Notes: generated by a model from the sequence alone, not told the origin. Shown: positions 6,927 to 14,700, counted from the first letter of the stretch. The stretch: 34,240 bases of DNA from an uncultured Candidatus Melainabacteria bacterium (GCA_934754425.1 CAKVIN010000023.1:1-34240), one strand, 5' to 3'. Translations and numbers: made by a program.

Positions 6927-8165
6927 ATGAAGAAGAAAATTTTAATTATAGGAAATGGCGCAAAAGAATACGCATTGGCGCAAAAGTTATCAGAAAGTTA
7001 TGATATTTATGTAACACCAGCTTCTGATAGTTTAAAAGAATTTGTAACCTGTCTTGATATTAGAGAAAATAATGTAGCTGAAATTTTAGATTTTGTAATG
7101 GAAAATGATATTGATATGACAATACCTTTGTCTGTTTCAGCTCTAAAATCAAATATTGTAGAAATGTTTAATAAAAATAATCGCAAAATTTTTGCACCAG
7201 ATTTAAATGCGGCAAAAATTGTTTTTGACAAAGCTCTTGCGAAAAAAGTTCTCTATAAATTGAGAATACCAACACCAAAATTTGGAATATTTGAAAAACA
7301 AAATATGGTTCTTGATTATATAAAGAATCAAAAAGTTCCATTTGTATTGAAAACTGATGAATTGAACAGTGCTGCTGTGCTAACTTCCCAAAATTTAGCA
7401 AAAACTTTGGTTGATATTAGTTTTATCGAAAAAAATAAACGCATAATTATTGAAGATTATGTTTATGGAACTCCATTTTCTTTTTATGCGATAACTGATG
7501 GGTATAAAGCATTGCCTCTAGGTTCTTCCATTACATATAAACACAAATTGGAAGGTGATGGTGGACAGCTAACAAGTGGAATGGGTGCTTGTTCGCCTAA
7601 TTATAAATTAACAACAGAAAATGAATATTTTCTTATGGATAATGTGATTTATCCTACTCTTGATTATTTAGAAATTGAAGGAAATCCTTATTTAGGAATT
7701 CTAGGGGTAAACGGAATTTTGACAAGAGATGGGAAAATATCAGTTTTAGGATATCAATATTTTATGCAAGATTGTGATGCTGCACCTGTTTTAAATACTT
7801 TGGGTGGTGATTTATACGATTTATTCGAAACTTGTTGCTTAGGAACTTTTAGTGATGAAGTTGAAAGTATTATTGTGAATGATTTATATTCTTCATCTCT
7901 TGTTTTGAATTGCAAAAATAAAATTAATAAAGAAAATGTTATATCTGGTTTGGATAGCTTAAATGAAGATACTCAAGTTATTTTTTATCCTTCAATTAAA
8001 AAGAACAAGTATTTAGAATTTGAAGCTTCAGAAGGTGCAACTCTTGTTTTGTGTACAAAAGCTCTAACTTCTGCAAAAGCAGTTGCTAAAATGTATGAAG
8101 AAGCTTCATATATTGAATTTGACTCTAAATATTATAGAAAAGATATTTGTAAATTGAATATTTAA
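6927..8165 (+). CDS. Divergent PurD-like ATP-grasp protein
   Basis: A 412-residue protein with the layout of phosphoribosylamine-glycine ligase (PurD, step 2 of purine synthesis). An N-terminal GNGAKEYALA replaces GxGGREHAL. The middle region has IIIEDYVYGTPFSFYAITDG, and TSGMGACSPNY (residues 216-226) corresponds to PurD TGGMGAYSP. The ATP-grasp metal-ligand segment, normally VxEFNxRFGDPE, reads VLGYQYFMQDCDA (273-285), so Glu and Asn are Gly275 and Gln277. The Gly-rich ATP loop after FVLK is also lost. It may be an inactive or repurposed paralogue, or a fast-evolving PurD. The mRNA may be leaderless. Confidence 0.72.
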   Translation: MKKKILIIGNGAKEYALAQKLSESYDIYVTPASDSLKEFVTCLDIRENNVAEILDFVMENDIDMTIPLSVSALKSNIVEMFNKNNRKIFAPDLNAAKIVFDKALAKKVLYKLRIPTPKFGIFEKQNMVLDYIKNQKVPFVLKTDELNSAAVLTSQNLAKTLVDISFIEKNKRIIIEDYVYGTPFSFYAITDGYKALPLGSSITYKHKLEGDGGQLTSGMGACSPNYKLTTENEYFLMDNVIYPTLDYLEIEGNPYLGILGVNGILTRDGKISVLGYQYFMQDCDAAPVLNTLGGDLYDLFETCCLGTFSDEVESIIVNDLYSSSLVLNCKNKINKENVISGLDSLNEDTQVIFYPSIKKNKYLEFEASEGATLVLCTKALTSAKAVAKMYEEASYIEFDSKYYRKDICKLNI

Positions 8166-8180
8166 GTTTACAAAACTTAA
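8162..8180 (+). terminator. Weak AT-rich stem-loop at the end of the PurD-like gene
   Basis: TTAAGTTT/AAACTTAA forms a perfect 8-bp stem with an ACA loop and overlaps the stop codon. It is almost all A/T and is followed by TATTTTAAA, so termination would be weak. Confidence 0.35.
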
Positions 8181-8277
8181 TATTTTAAATATAAAAAGGC
8201 AATTATTTTAATAAAAAATACTTTATATATATACAAGACACAAATATTTATCTTAGAGTATAAAAGGAGTATATTTT

Positions 8278-8466
8278 ATGGCAAGAGTATTAATTTCAAT
8301 GCCTGAAAGTTTTTTAGGCAAAATCGATGAAGTAGCAGAAAACGAAAGCAGATCTCGTTCTGAATTGATTAGAGAAGCATTAAGAAGCTACATCACACGT
8401 TCGCAAGTGAGAAATAACACATTGGCTGACAAAAATGCAAGAATTCTTGAGGCGCTACTAGACTAG
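8278..8466 (+). CDS. Ribbon-helix-helix (CopG/Arc-like) DNA-binding protein
   Basis: A 62-residue protein with the RHH pattern: a short strand (ARVLISMPESF) that would enter the major groove, helix A (LGKIDEVAENE), a turn (SRSRSE), and helix B (LIREALRSYITRS). Family members dimerise through the strand and repress their own or nearby genes. AAAGGAG lies upstream of the ATG. No toxin partner follows: the next 190 bp carry no convincing gene, so a solo regulator is more likely than an antitoxin. Confidence 0.85.
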   Translation: MARVLISMPESFLGKIDEVAENESRSRSELIREALRSYITRSQVRNNTLADKNARILEALLD

Positions 8467-8659
8467 CAAACTCCGGCGTTACAATTTTCTTATGGGCTAC
8501 TGTCTGTTTGATTATTGTGACGATGATGAGAAGCAGGGTGATTACCCTTGGGGAATTTAGTTGGGTACGAGGACGAAAAAACAGGAGAATACACGAAAAG
8601 AGAATACACGAGTTGAGAATTAGTATAGAAAACTATATTAGAAATGAAAAACAATCATG
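8467..8659 (+). other. Long 3' untranslated region of the RHH gene
   Basis: There are 193 bases between the RHH stop and its terminator. The only frame (ATG at 8508, 62 codons) lacks a Shine-Dalgarno, has an unnatural composition and runs into the terminator. A GAGAATACACGA motif occurs twice in tandem (about 8584-8612). It could be an untranslated tail or a small RNA released from the 3' end. Confidence 0.35.
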
Positions 8660-8687
8660 GGAATTCTTAGGAATTCCTTTTTTTTTT
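8660..8687 (+). terminator. Intrinsic terminator of the RHH transcript
   Basis: GGAATTC (8660-8666) pairs with GAATTCC (8671-8677) around a TTAG loop, followed by ten T. It stops plus-strand transcription just before the convergent alanine racemase gene. Confidence 0.9.
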
Positions 8688-8688
8688 G

Positions 8689-9810
8689 TTATCTAATATA
8701 AACACGTGGTAATCTTACTTTTAATCGACATGTTAATTCATAATTAATAGTGCCAAGTATATTAGCCCAATTATCCAGAGTTAATTCTTTGTCATCTAAT
8801 AACGTAATGATATCACCTGCTCTAGCTTCTATATCGCCAATATCAAACATCATCTGATCCATAGTTATGTTACCAATTTGTTTTACTAATTGTCCATTCA
8901 AGTTGCCATAAATTTTATTAGAAAGACACCTAGCGACTCCATCAGCATAACCTATTGGAATAGTAGCAACTCTAGTTGATTCACAAGCAATAAATTTGTG
9001 GCAATAACTAACCCCTTCGCCTGCTTTTACTTCGTGTATATTTGTAATTCTGCCTTTCAGTCCCATTACTTGTTTTAATTTTGGCTTATAATTGATGTGT
9101 TCCGGTAAATCCGGATACATTCCGTATAAAGAAATACCAACTCTTACCATATTTGATTTTATATTGTAAGCAAAAGTTGCTGCTGTATTCTGGATATGTA
9201 TTAAAAGTCCTTGTGTGTCAATATTATCAATTACACTATTCCATCTTGATATTTGTTTTGCTGTTTCATCTTCCTCTTCTGCTGAAGCTAGGTGAGTAAA
9301 TACACCTTCAAATTGTAAGTAATCAGCTTTTGAAACTTTTTCAATATATTGGACTGCCATTTCCGAGCGAACACCGATTCTATTCATGCCGGTATCTATC
9401 TTTACATGAACTTTAGGACGAATTCCGGTTCTTTCATAAACATCTTTACATGCAGCTAAATGGTCTTCATTAAATATAGAAAATGCTATATCATTTTGAG
9501 CTGCAGATTCTACTGCCCATAATGGAATTGCTCCAACGACAAGTATCGGGCATTTTATTTGTACACGTCTTAAATCCAAACCCTCATCAACGGATGATAC
9601 CCCAAAAGCATCAACTCCGGATGCTAACATTGTTTTAGCTAACATTGATGCTCCGTGTCCATAAGCATCGGCTTTGACAATTGCTAATAATTTTTTGTCA
9701 GCAGGTATTCCTTTTTTTATTTCAATAATATTTTGTGATAAAGATTCAATATTGATTTCTAACCAAGCATCTTTATGAAGATTTATATTGGCTTGTCTAA
9801 CATTTTTCAT
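8689..9810 (-). CDS. alr: Alanine racemase
   Basis: A 373-residue PLP enzyme that makes D-alanine for peptidoglycan. The N-terminal TIM barrel holds the PLP lysine in IVKADAYGHG (Lys46). KIDTGMNRIGV and ISLYGMYP are also family blocks. The C-terminal beta domain holds the catalytic Tyr of the other half-site in GVSYCHKF, IPIGYADGV and GNITMDQMMFDIG. The length is standard. The start is preceded by AGGA with 8-base spacing. It follows the ferredoxin-oxidoreductase gamma gene by 10 bp on the same strand, so it is probably read from that transcript, although the functions are unrelated. Confidence 0.96.
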   Translation of the reverse strand: MKNVRQANINLHKDAWLEINIESLSQNIIEIKKGIPADKKLLAIVKADAYGHGASMLAKTMLASGVDAFGVSSVDEGLDLRRVQIKCPILVVGAIPLWAVESAAQNDIAFSIFNEDHLAACKDVYERTGIRPKVHVKIDTGMNRIGVRSEMAVQYIEKVSKADYLQFEGVFTHLASAEEEDETAKQISRWNSVIDNIDTQGLLIHIQNTAATFAYNIKSNMVRVGISLYGMYPDLPEHINYKPKLKQVMGLKGRITNIHEVKAGEGVSYCHKFIACESTRVATIPIGYADGVARCLSNKIYGNLNGQLVKQIGNITMDQMMFDIGDIEARAGDIITLLDDKELTLDNWANILGTINYELTCRLKVRLPRVYIR

Positions 9811-9820
9811 TTAAAAATTC

Positions 9821-10366
9821 CTATTTTGATAAACAGATTGAGTCGGCACCTGTATTTAAAGCTTGTTCATTCAGAGGAAGAAGGTTCTTTTTCTTTTCTC
9901 CTAATACTTTTTCAACTCCCTTAGCTAAATAATCTTTTGATACAATTTCGCAGACAGATGATAAAACTCCAAGTGAAACTACATTTGTAACTTTATTTGT
10001 TCCAAGTTTGTTAGCAATTTCACCCATTGGTGCAAATACATATTTGATATCATCTCTTGGTCTTGATTCTGCCACAAGAGTTGAATTTGCAACAATCATA
10101 CCGCCTTTTTTAACTCTTTTTACGAATTTATCAAAGGACTGTTGATTTAATACAAGAGCATAATCAGTGTCTTGTTTATGTACTGAACTTACTTCTGTAT
10201 CAGAAACTACGATTTCGCAGTTAACAGTTCCACCTCTCATTTCAGCTCCGTAACAAGGATACCAAGTAACATTCTTGCCTTCAAGCATAAATGCATTAGC
10301 AAGGACTGTTCCTGCTAATAAAATACCTTGTCCTCCAAAACCTGCTAATATAAAATTTGTTTCCAT
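9821..10366 (-). CDS. 2-oxoacid:ferredoxin oxidoreductase, gamma subunit
   Basis: A 181-residue gamma subunit of the KorC/VorC type. Key blocks are the N-terminal ILAGFGGQGILLAGTVLANA, the YPCYGAEMRGGTVNCEIVVS region, and the TNVVSLGVLSS segment near residue 128. With alpha and beta subunits it forms the enzyme that oxidatively decarboxylates a 2-oxoacid to acyl-CoA and reduces ferredoxin. AAAGGA lies upstream. It is separated from the beta gene by 136 bp, wider than the other gaps of the cluster. Substrate (2-oxoglutarate or branched-chain) is not fixed by this subunit. Confidence 0.92.
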   Translation of the reverse strand: METNFILAGFGGQGILLAGTVLANAFMLEGKNVTWYPCYGAEMRGGTVNCEIVVSDTEVSSVHKQDTDYALVLNQQSFDKFVKRVKKGGMIVANSTLVAESRPRDDIKYVFAPMGEIANKLGTNKVTNVVSLGVLSSVCEIVSKDYLAKGVEKVLGEKKKNLLPLNEQALNTGADSICLSK

Positions 10367-10502
10367 TTAATTCCTTTCTGTGGTTTGCAAAAATTGTAAA
10401 CCAGAAATATGTTATGTATTAAAGGTGTCAATTTGTGACCTTTATTTATGTCTATTATAACGTAGGGTGGGAAAAACGATAGTGTTCCCACCGTCAATTA
10501 GT
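10367..10502 (-). other. Structured spacer inside the oxidoreductase cluster
   Basis: Three inverted repeats lie between the beta and gamma genes: GTGGGAA/TTCCCAC (about 10466-10491), AAGGT/ACCTT (about 10422-10442), and GGTTTGCAA with TTGTAAACC, which carries one mismatch (about 10382-10402). On the minus strand TTGACA (10432-10427) could be a -35 box with only a poor -10. The spacer may hold an attenuator, a processing site or an internal promoter for gamma and alr. Confidence 0.4.
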
Positions 10503-11237
10503 TTATCCCTTGAATACTCCAAGAGGGAATACCGGAATCATTTCTTCTTTAACTCTCTTATGAGCATCTTCTGGTGACATATGCCAGTTTGTAGGACAAG
10601 AAGAAAGAACTTCTACAAAACCAAAGCCTTTGCCTTCTAATTGAACTTCAAATGCTTTTTTGAAGGCTTTTTTTGCTTCATTAATATGTGGAATAGTATC
10701 TAAAGCTACACGAGCTGAAAATGCAGTTCCATCACATAATGCTATATGTTCTGCTATTTTTACCGGATAACCGTAATAATCCTTATTTCTACCGGTAGGA
10801 GAAGTTGTGGTTACTTGTCCCATAAGAGTTGTAGGTCCAAGTTGACCGCCAGTCATACCGTAAGTTGTATTGTTTATACAAAAACTTGTAATTTTTTCGC
10901 CACGAAGTGCGGTGTGTATAGATTCTGCTATGCCTATTGATGCAAAATCACCATCACCTGAATATGTAAAAACAACTTTCTCTGGTCTTGCTCTTTTTAC
11001 GCCGGTTGCTGAAGCTAAAGCTCTTCCGTGTGGTGCTTCTACTGCATCAACATCTAAAAAATCATATAGAAAAACAGAGCAACCAACTGAAGTAGATGTT
11101 ATAATATCTTCTTTTATGCCTAATTCATCAATCACTTCTCCGATTAAACGGATTGCAATACCGTGATCACATCCGGGGCAAAAAGTAAATTTGAAATCTT
11201 TTTTAAATGCCTTTGGAATACTAAATACTTGTTGCAT
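10503..11237 (-). CDS. 2-oxoacid:ferredoxin oxidoreductase, beta (TPP) subunit
   Basis: A 244-residue thiamine-diphosphate subunit. The N-terminal FTFCPGCDHGIAIRLIGEV, VGCSVFLYDF, EAPHGRALASATGVKRA, the TPP/Mg signature YSGDGDFASIG paired with INNTTYGMTGGQ, and PTTLMGQVTTTSPTG are all present. Cys in CPGC is typical of this branch and may help bind an FeS cluster. The ATG at 11237 is chosen because GGAAGGTGG precedes it by 8 bases; the upstream GTG at 11249 falls inside that Shine-Dalgarno. It overlaps the alpha gene by 17 bp, indicating coupling. Confidence 0.95.
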   Translation of the reverse strand: MQQVFSIPKAFKKDFKFTFCPGCDHGIAIRLIGEVIDELGIKEDIITSTSVGCSVFLYDFLDVDAVEAPHGRALASATGVKRARPEKVVFTYSGDGDFASIGIAESIHTALRGEKITSFCINNTTYGMTGGQLGPTTLMGQVTTTSPTGRNKDYYGYPVKIAEHIALCDGTAFSARVALDTIPHINEAKKAFKKAFEVQLEGKGFGFVEVLSSCPTNWHMSPEDAHKRVKEEMIPVFPLGVFKG

Positions 11238-12309
11238 ACTTTTTACCACCTTCCAAAATTTTCTCTACGGATTCTACAATTTCTTCCACGCTTAACCATT
11301 CACCACAAGGTCTGTTTACTAATTCTACACTAGATTGACCGTTTACTGCGTTTTTAACGTCTTTAAACATTTGTCCCATATTCATTTCTACAACGATAAA
11401 ATCTTTACCGGATTTAGCTAACTCATTGATTCGTTTTTCAGGGAATGGTGAAAGTGTTATCGGTCTAAAACAGCCAACTTTAATTCCTTTTTTACGTAAA
11501 ACATTCATTGCCGCCTTGATATTTCGTGTCATAGAACCAAATGCAGTTAAGATAATATCTGCATCCTCTGTATTAAATTCTTCATATGTTGTTTCGTTTT
11601 CTGCTATAACTTCAAACTTTTTGAATAAATCGTGAATATGTTGAATTTGTTTCTTTTCATCCGGTGCAACAGAATATATTTTTCTTGAAGGACGACCTTT
11701 AGCTCCGGTTAAAGCCCAAGAAGATACATCAACTTCAGGATATGGATATTCACCAAAACTAGCAGGTTCCATCATTTGTCCAAGTAATCCGTCTGCTAAA
11801 AGAATTACCGGATTACGATATTTTTGTGCAAGATAGAATGCTCTATAAGTTAAATCAACACATTCTTGAACTGTAGACGGAGCTAGCACAATAATCTTAT
11901 AATCACCGTTTCCGCCACCGTATACAGCTTGATTGTAATCACCTTGTGCAGGATAAATGTAACCCAACCCCGGACCGGTTCTCATAACATTTACAAGTAC
12001 AACAGGTAATTCATCAGAAGCAGCGTATGATAAAGCTTCTTGCATAAGAGCTACTGCACAAGATGATGATGAGGTCATTGCTTTGACACCTGTAGAAACT
12101 GCTCCCATAACCATATTGATTGCACCAAGTTCACTTTCTGCACAAACATAAGCTCTACCTAATTCTTGCATTTTGCCGCTTAAATATTCCCCAATTTCTG
12201 TTTGAGGGGTAATCGGATACCCAAAATAGCATTGACATCCTGCATTTACAGCTGCTTGTGCGATTGCGTAATTCCCTTTTATTAATACTTTATCATTTTT
12301 ATTTGTCAT
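11221..12309 (-). CDS. vorB: 2-oxoacid:ferredoxin oxidoreductase, alpha subunit (VorB-type)
   Basis: A 362-residue alpha subunit. Visible are GNYAIAQAAVNAGCQCYFGY, then PITPQTEIGEYLS (pyrimidine-domain start), AESELGAINMVMGA, TSSSSCAVALMQEALSY, GPGLGYIYPAQGDYNQA, GGGNGDYKIIVLAPSTVQE and ADGLLGQMMEP. The GGGxGDY...VLAPSxVQE and DGxLGQMMEP blocks resemble proteins annotated VorB (3-methyl-2-oxobutanoate) more than KorA, but VOR and KOR are hard to separate by sequence. The ATG at 12309 follows GGAG by about 6 bases; a TTG at 12321 overlaps that Shine-Dalgarno. The ferredoxin gene lies 85 bp upstream across a repeat. Confidence 0.93.
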   Translation of the reverse strand: MTNKNDKVLIKGNYAIAQAAVNAGCQCYFGYPITPQTEIGEYLSGKMQELGRAYVCAESELGAINMVMGAVSTGVKAMTSSSSCAVALMQEALSYAASDELPVVLVNVMRTGPGLGYIYPAQGDYNQAVYGGGNGDYKIIVLAPSTVQECVDLTYRAFYLAQKYRNPVILLADGLLGQMMEPASFGEYPYPEVDVSSWALTGAKGRPSRKIYSVAPDEKKQIQHIHDLFKKFEVIAENETTYEEFNTEDADIILTAFGSMTRNIKAAMNVLRKKGIKVGCFRPITLSPFPEKRINELAKSGKDFIVVEMNMGQMFKDVKNAVNGQSSVELVNRPCGEWLSVEEIVESVEKILEGGKKYATSI

Positions 12310-12323
12310 TAAAATCTCCAATT

Positions 12324-12397
12324 TAGTGAATGGTGAGCGGTGAGGAGTGAGCGGATATTACTATAGCTATTCACTACTCACTAATCACAGTTCACTA
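12324..12397. repeat. Imperfect palindromic repeat of GTGA-rich type, copy 1
   Basis: TAGTGAATGGTGAGCGGTGA starts the left arm; the reverse complement of the right arm starts TAGTGAACTGTGATTAGTGA. About 21 of the outer 27 positions pair. A relative lies at 33078-33163. It separates the ferredoxin and alpha genes, and its right terminus supplies the ferredoxin stop codon (TAG at 12397-12395). Confidence 0.75.
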
Positions 12398-12604
12398 CCT
12401 ATAAACTTCTGTTATTGCCATGTCTGGACAGCGTTTTGCACACATCGCACAGCCAATACATTCTCCATTAGGGTCATCAAATTCTACCATATAATCCCCA
12501 AGTCTGTTTGTTTTGTTGCTTTTTTTTATTAATCCTTTAGGACATGTTGTCGTGCAAATGTAACATGATTTGCAACGATTATTATCAATAACTATTTTCC
12601 CCAT
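12395..12604 (-). CDS. 2x[4Fe-4S] ferredoxin subunit of the 2-oxoacid oxidoreductase
   Basis: A 69-residue ferredoxin with two complete cluster motifs, CKSCYICTTTCPKG and CIGCAMCAKRCPDM. It is the small delta (VorD/KorD-like) subunit that passes electrons from the TPP site to free ferredoxin. The start at 12604 has AGGAG with 6-base spacing; an upstream in-frame ATG lies before the Shine-Dalgarno and is rejected. It is first gene of the delta-alpha-beta-gamma order. Its TAG stop coincides with the end of the palindromic repeat. Confidence 0.94.
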   Translation of the reverse strand: MGKIVIDNNRCKSCYICTTTCPKGLIKKSNKTNRLGDYMVEFDDPNGECIGCAMCAKRCPDMAITEVYR

Positions 12605-12626
12605 ATATGCTCCTATCCTCACTGGT

Positions 12627-12632
12627 ATTATA
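12627..12632 (-). promoter_or_regulatory. -10 box for the oxidoreductase operon
   Basis: The minus strand reads TATAAT at 12632-12627, about 22 bases upstream of the ferredoxin ATG, so the leader would be short with the AGGAG inside it. No good -35 box is visible at 16-18 bases. Confidence 0.5.
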
Positions 12633-12658
12633 TCACGAAGCTAATTATAACGTCTTAT

Positions 12659-12686
12659 TTGTAACGATATGTAACACTTTTATAAA
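12659..12686 (+). promoter_or_regulatory. Candidate promoter of flagellin gene 1
   Basis: TTGTAA (12659-12664), a 16-base spacer and TATAAA (12681-12686) resemble a vegetative promoter; I see no sigma28-type TAAA/GCCGATAA. A GTAACA/TGTTAC dyad (12671-12676 with 12692-12697) spans the -10 and could be an operator or a hairpin at the 5' end. The leader would be about 90 bases. Confidence 0.45.
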
Positions 12687-12737
12687 AATTATGTTACCAA
12701 ATTCTTTCAATGTGGAATAGGAAAAGTATGGGAAGCA

Positions 12738-12753
12738 AATGCAAGGATGCATT
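12738..12753 (+). promoter_or_regulatory. CsrA-site-like hairpin in flagellin 1 leader
   Basis: AATGCA and TGCATT pair around an AGGA loop; opening the last A-T pair gives a C-G-closed AAGGAT hexaloop. That equals the core of the CsrA SELEX consensus (ARGGAU in a hairpin loop). A second GGA is the Shine-Dalgarno AAGGAG at 12770-12775. In Bacillus subtilis CsrA represses hag through two such sites, one of them on the Shine-Dalgarno. The hairpin is repeated in front of flagellin 2. Confidence 0.6.
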
Positions 12754-12781
12754 CGTGTAATAAGCCAGAAAGGAGTATAAC

Positions 12782-13642
12782 ATGGCACTAACAATTAACA
12801 CAAATTTATCTTCAATGATTGTTCAATCAAATTTGAGCAAAGCAACTACATCATTGAACAAAGCAATTGAAAGAATGACAACCGGTTACAAAATTAATCA
12901 GGCTTCTGATAACGCTGCTGGTTATTCAATTGCAACAAATTGGGTTTCAAAATTGAGTTCTTTAGATGTAGCATCTGATAATGCTGCAATGGGTGCTGAT
13001 TTGTTAAAAACAGCAGAAGAAAATTATGGATTAATTACAGGACATTTGCAACGTGTAAGGGATTTAACCGAACAAGCTGCAAACGGTACATATGGAGCAG
13101 ATTCATTAGCTGCAATTAAGTCTGAAATCACTGCAAGATTAAGTGAAATAAATAGAATCGCTGCAAATTGTGAATTTAATGGTATACCATTGATGAGTGG
13201 TGCTGGAGCTGATAAAACATTACAAGTTGGTATTGATGGTTCTGCAAATAGTCAAATTACATTAGATGCTTCTTTATTTTCTGCAGCAAGTGTTGATGTC
13301 TTATTTAAGCCTAATTCAGGTACTGTTACATTAGAACAAATTGCTACTTCTTGTTCTACAACAGCTTCTGCTGGTGCTCAATTAACAAAAATTGATGCAG
13401 CTATTGCTAATATATCCGGACGTGTAACTTCAATTGGTGCTGCACAAAACAGAATTGAGTCTGCTATTGAATCAATAAGTGTACAATCTGAAAATATTTC
13501 ATCTTCATTATCAACAATTAGGGATGCAGATGTTGCTGAAGAATCTTCAAGCTACATTAAGGCACAAATTCTTCAACAAGCTTCTGCAACATTACTTGCA
13601 ACTGCAAATCAAACTCCAAGTATTGCATTAAATTTGATTTAA
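12782..13642 (+). CDS. fliC: Flagellin, copy 1
   Basis: A 286-residue flagellin, the filament subunit exported by the flagellar type III system. The N-terminal D0/D1 region (TINTNLSSMIVQSNLSKATT, then ERMTTGYKINQASDNAAGYS) and the C-terminal D1/D0 region (NRIESAIESISVQSENISSS, ending QANQ-like ATANQTPSIALNLI) are intact. The variable centre is only about 60 residues (about 155-215), so a surface D2/D3 domain is largely missing, as in other short flagellins. AAGGAG precedes the ATG. The second copy starts 133 bp after its stop. Confidence 0.96.
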   Translation: MALTINTNLSSMIVQSNLSKATTSLNKAIERMTTGYKINQASDNAAGYSIATNWVSKLSSLDVASDNAAMGADLLKTAEENYGLITGHLQRVRDLTEQAANGTYGADSLAAIKSEITARLSEINRIAANCEFNGIPLMSGAGADKTLQVGIDGSANSQITLDASLFSAASVDVLFKPNSGTVTLEQIATSCSTTASAGAQLTKIDAAIANISGRVTSIGAAQNRIESAIESISVQSENISSSLSTIRDADVAEESSSYIKAQILQQASATLLATANQTPSIALNLI

Positions 13643-13730
13643 AGATTTGCAATTTGTAAATAATTGTAAAAAGTTCAATAAAAAATGTTATTGAATAAGA
13701 AAGATGTGGAATTTATTAACTATAGGAAGT

Positions 13731-13746
13731 AATGCAAGGATGCGTT
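13731..13746 (+). promoter_or_regulatory. CsrA-site-like hairpin in flagellin 2 leader
   Basis: AATGCA, AGGA and TGCGTT form the same hairpin as at 12738-12753. One A-to-G change leaves a G-U pair, so the structure is kept. The Shine-Dalgarno AAGGAG follows at 13763-13768 in the shared context TGCCAGAAAGGAGTAT. Confidence 0.6.
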
Positions 13747-13774
13747 TGTATGAAATGCCAGAAAGGAGTATGAC

Positions 13775-14635
13775 ATGGCGCTAACGATTAACACAAATCT
13801 CTCTTCAATGATTGTGCAATCAAATTTAAGTAAATCTACAACTTCATTGAATAAAGCAATTGAAAGAATGACAACCGGATATAAAATTAACCATGCTTCT
13901 GATAATGCTGCAGGTTATTCAATTGCAACAACTTGGGAATCTAAATTAAGTTCATTGGATATAGCAGCTGACAATGCTGCAATGGGTGCAGATTTATTAA
14001 AAACTGCTGAAGAAAACTATGGATTAATCACTAATCACTTACAACGTGTAAGAGATTTAACCGAACAAGCAGCAAACGGTACATATGGTGCTGATTCATT
14101 AGCTGCAATTAAGTCTGAAATTACTGCAAGATTAAATGAAATTGATAGAATTGCTGCAAATTGTGAATTTAATGGTATTGCATTAATGAGCGGTACAGGT
14201 ACTGCTAGAACATTACAGGTAGGTGTTGATGGTACTGCTAATAGTAAAATTACGTTAGATGCATCATTATTTTCATCAGCATCAATTGCAACATTATTTA
14301 AAACTGGTGGTACAAATGCAACTGTAGATGGAGTAGCCAAAGCTTGTTCAGAAACAGCAACAGCTGGTAATCAATTAACTAAAATAGATGAAGTAATTAA
14401 TACTATTTCTACACGTGTAACTTCAATTGGTGCCGCACAAAACAGAATTGAATCTGCTATAGAATCAATAAGTGTACAATCTGAAAATATTACATCTTCT
14501 TTATCAACAATTAAGGATGCAGATGTAGCGGAAGAATCTTCAAGTTATATTAAAGCACAAATTCTTCAACAAGCTTCAGCAACTTTGCTTGCAACTGCAA
14601 ACCAAACCCCAAGTATAGCTTTGAATTTAATATAA
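13775..14635 (+). CDS. fliC: Flagellin, copy 2
   Basis: A 286-residue flagellin, tandem paralogue of the gene before it and identical in length. The first 150 and last 80 residues are nearly the same; differences concentrate in the central segment (about residues 165-215), for example FSSASIATLFKTGGTNATV here. The two may form a mixed filament, or one may be an alternative subunit. Its leader carries the same hairpin. No chaperone, fliW or csrA gene lies in the window. Confidence 0.96.
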   Translation: MALTINTNLSSMIVQSNLSKSTTSLNKAIERMTTGYKINHASDNAAGYSIATTWESKLSSLDIAADNAAMGADLLKTAEENYGLITNHLQRVRDLTEQAANGTYGADSLAAIKSEITARLNEIDRIAANCEFNGIALMSGTGTARTLQVGVDGTANSKITLDASLFSSASIATLFKTGGTNATVDGVAKACSETATAGNQLTKIDEVINTISTRVTSIGAAQNRIESAIESISVQSENITSSLSTIKDADVAEESSSYIKAQILQQASATLLATANQTPSIALNLI

Positions 14636-14659
14636 AAGTTTGTGGGATACATTACCCTA

Positions 14660-14692
14660 AAAAAAGCAAGGACTTTTCAGCCCTTGCTTTTG
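14660..14692. terminator. Bidirectional terminator between flagellin 2 and aldolase
   Basis: AAAAGCAAGG (14662-14671) pairs with CCTTGCTTTT (14682-14691). The plus strand has only four T after the stem, while the minus strand has seven, so it suits the convergent aldolase transcript at least as well as the flagellin one. Confidence 0.85.
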
Positions 14693-14700
14693 CGTATATT

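Noticed and set aside
8278..8466. RHH protein as antitoxin of a toxin-antitoxin pair
   Set aside because: No toxin-like gene lies next to it; upstream is PurD-like and downstream is a long untranslated stretch with a terminator.
8508..8696. Possible 62-codon gene downstream of the RHH gene
   Set aside because: No Shine-Dalgarno, an Arg-rich unnatural composition, and the frame runs through the terminator hairpin and T-run.
10870..11166. 98-codon plus-strand frame inside the beta subunit gene
   Set aside because: Antisense shadow of a well conserved coding region, without expression signals.
12640..12781. Sigma28 flagellar promoter before flagellin 1
   Set aside because: No TAAA-N15-GCCGATAA-like match was found; a vegetative-type promoter fits better.
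13674..13695. TTCAATAA/TTATTGAA hairpin between the flagellins as a terminator
   Set aside because: No T-run follows on the plus strand and the stem is nearly all A/T; it may be a structure but not a clear terminator.
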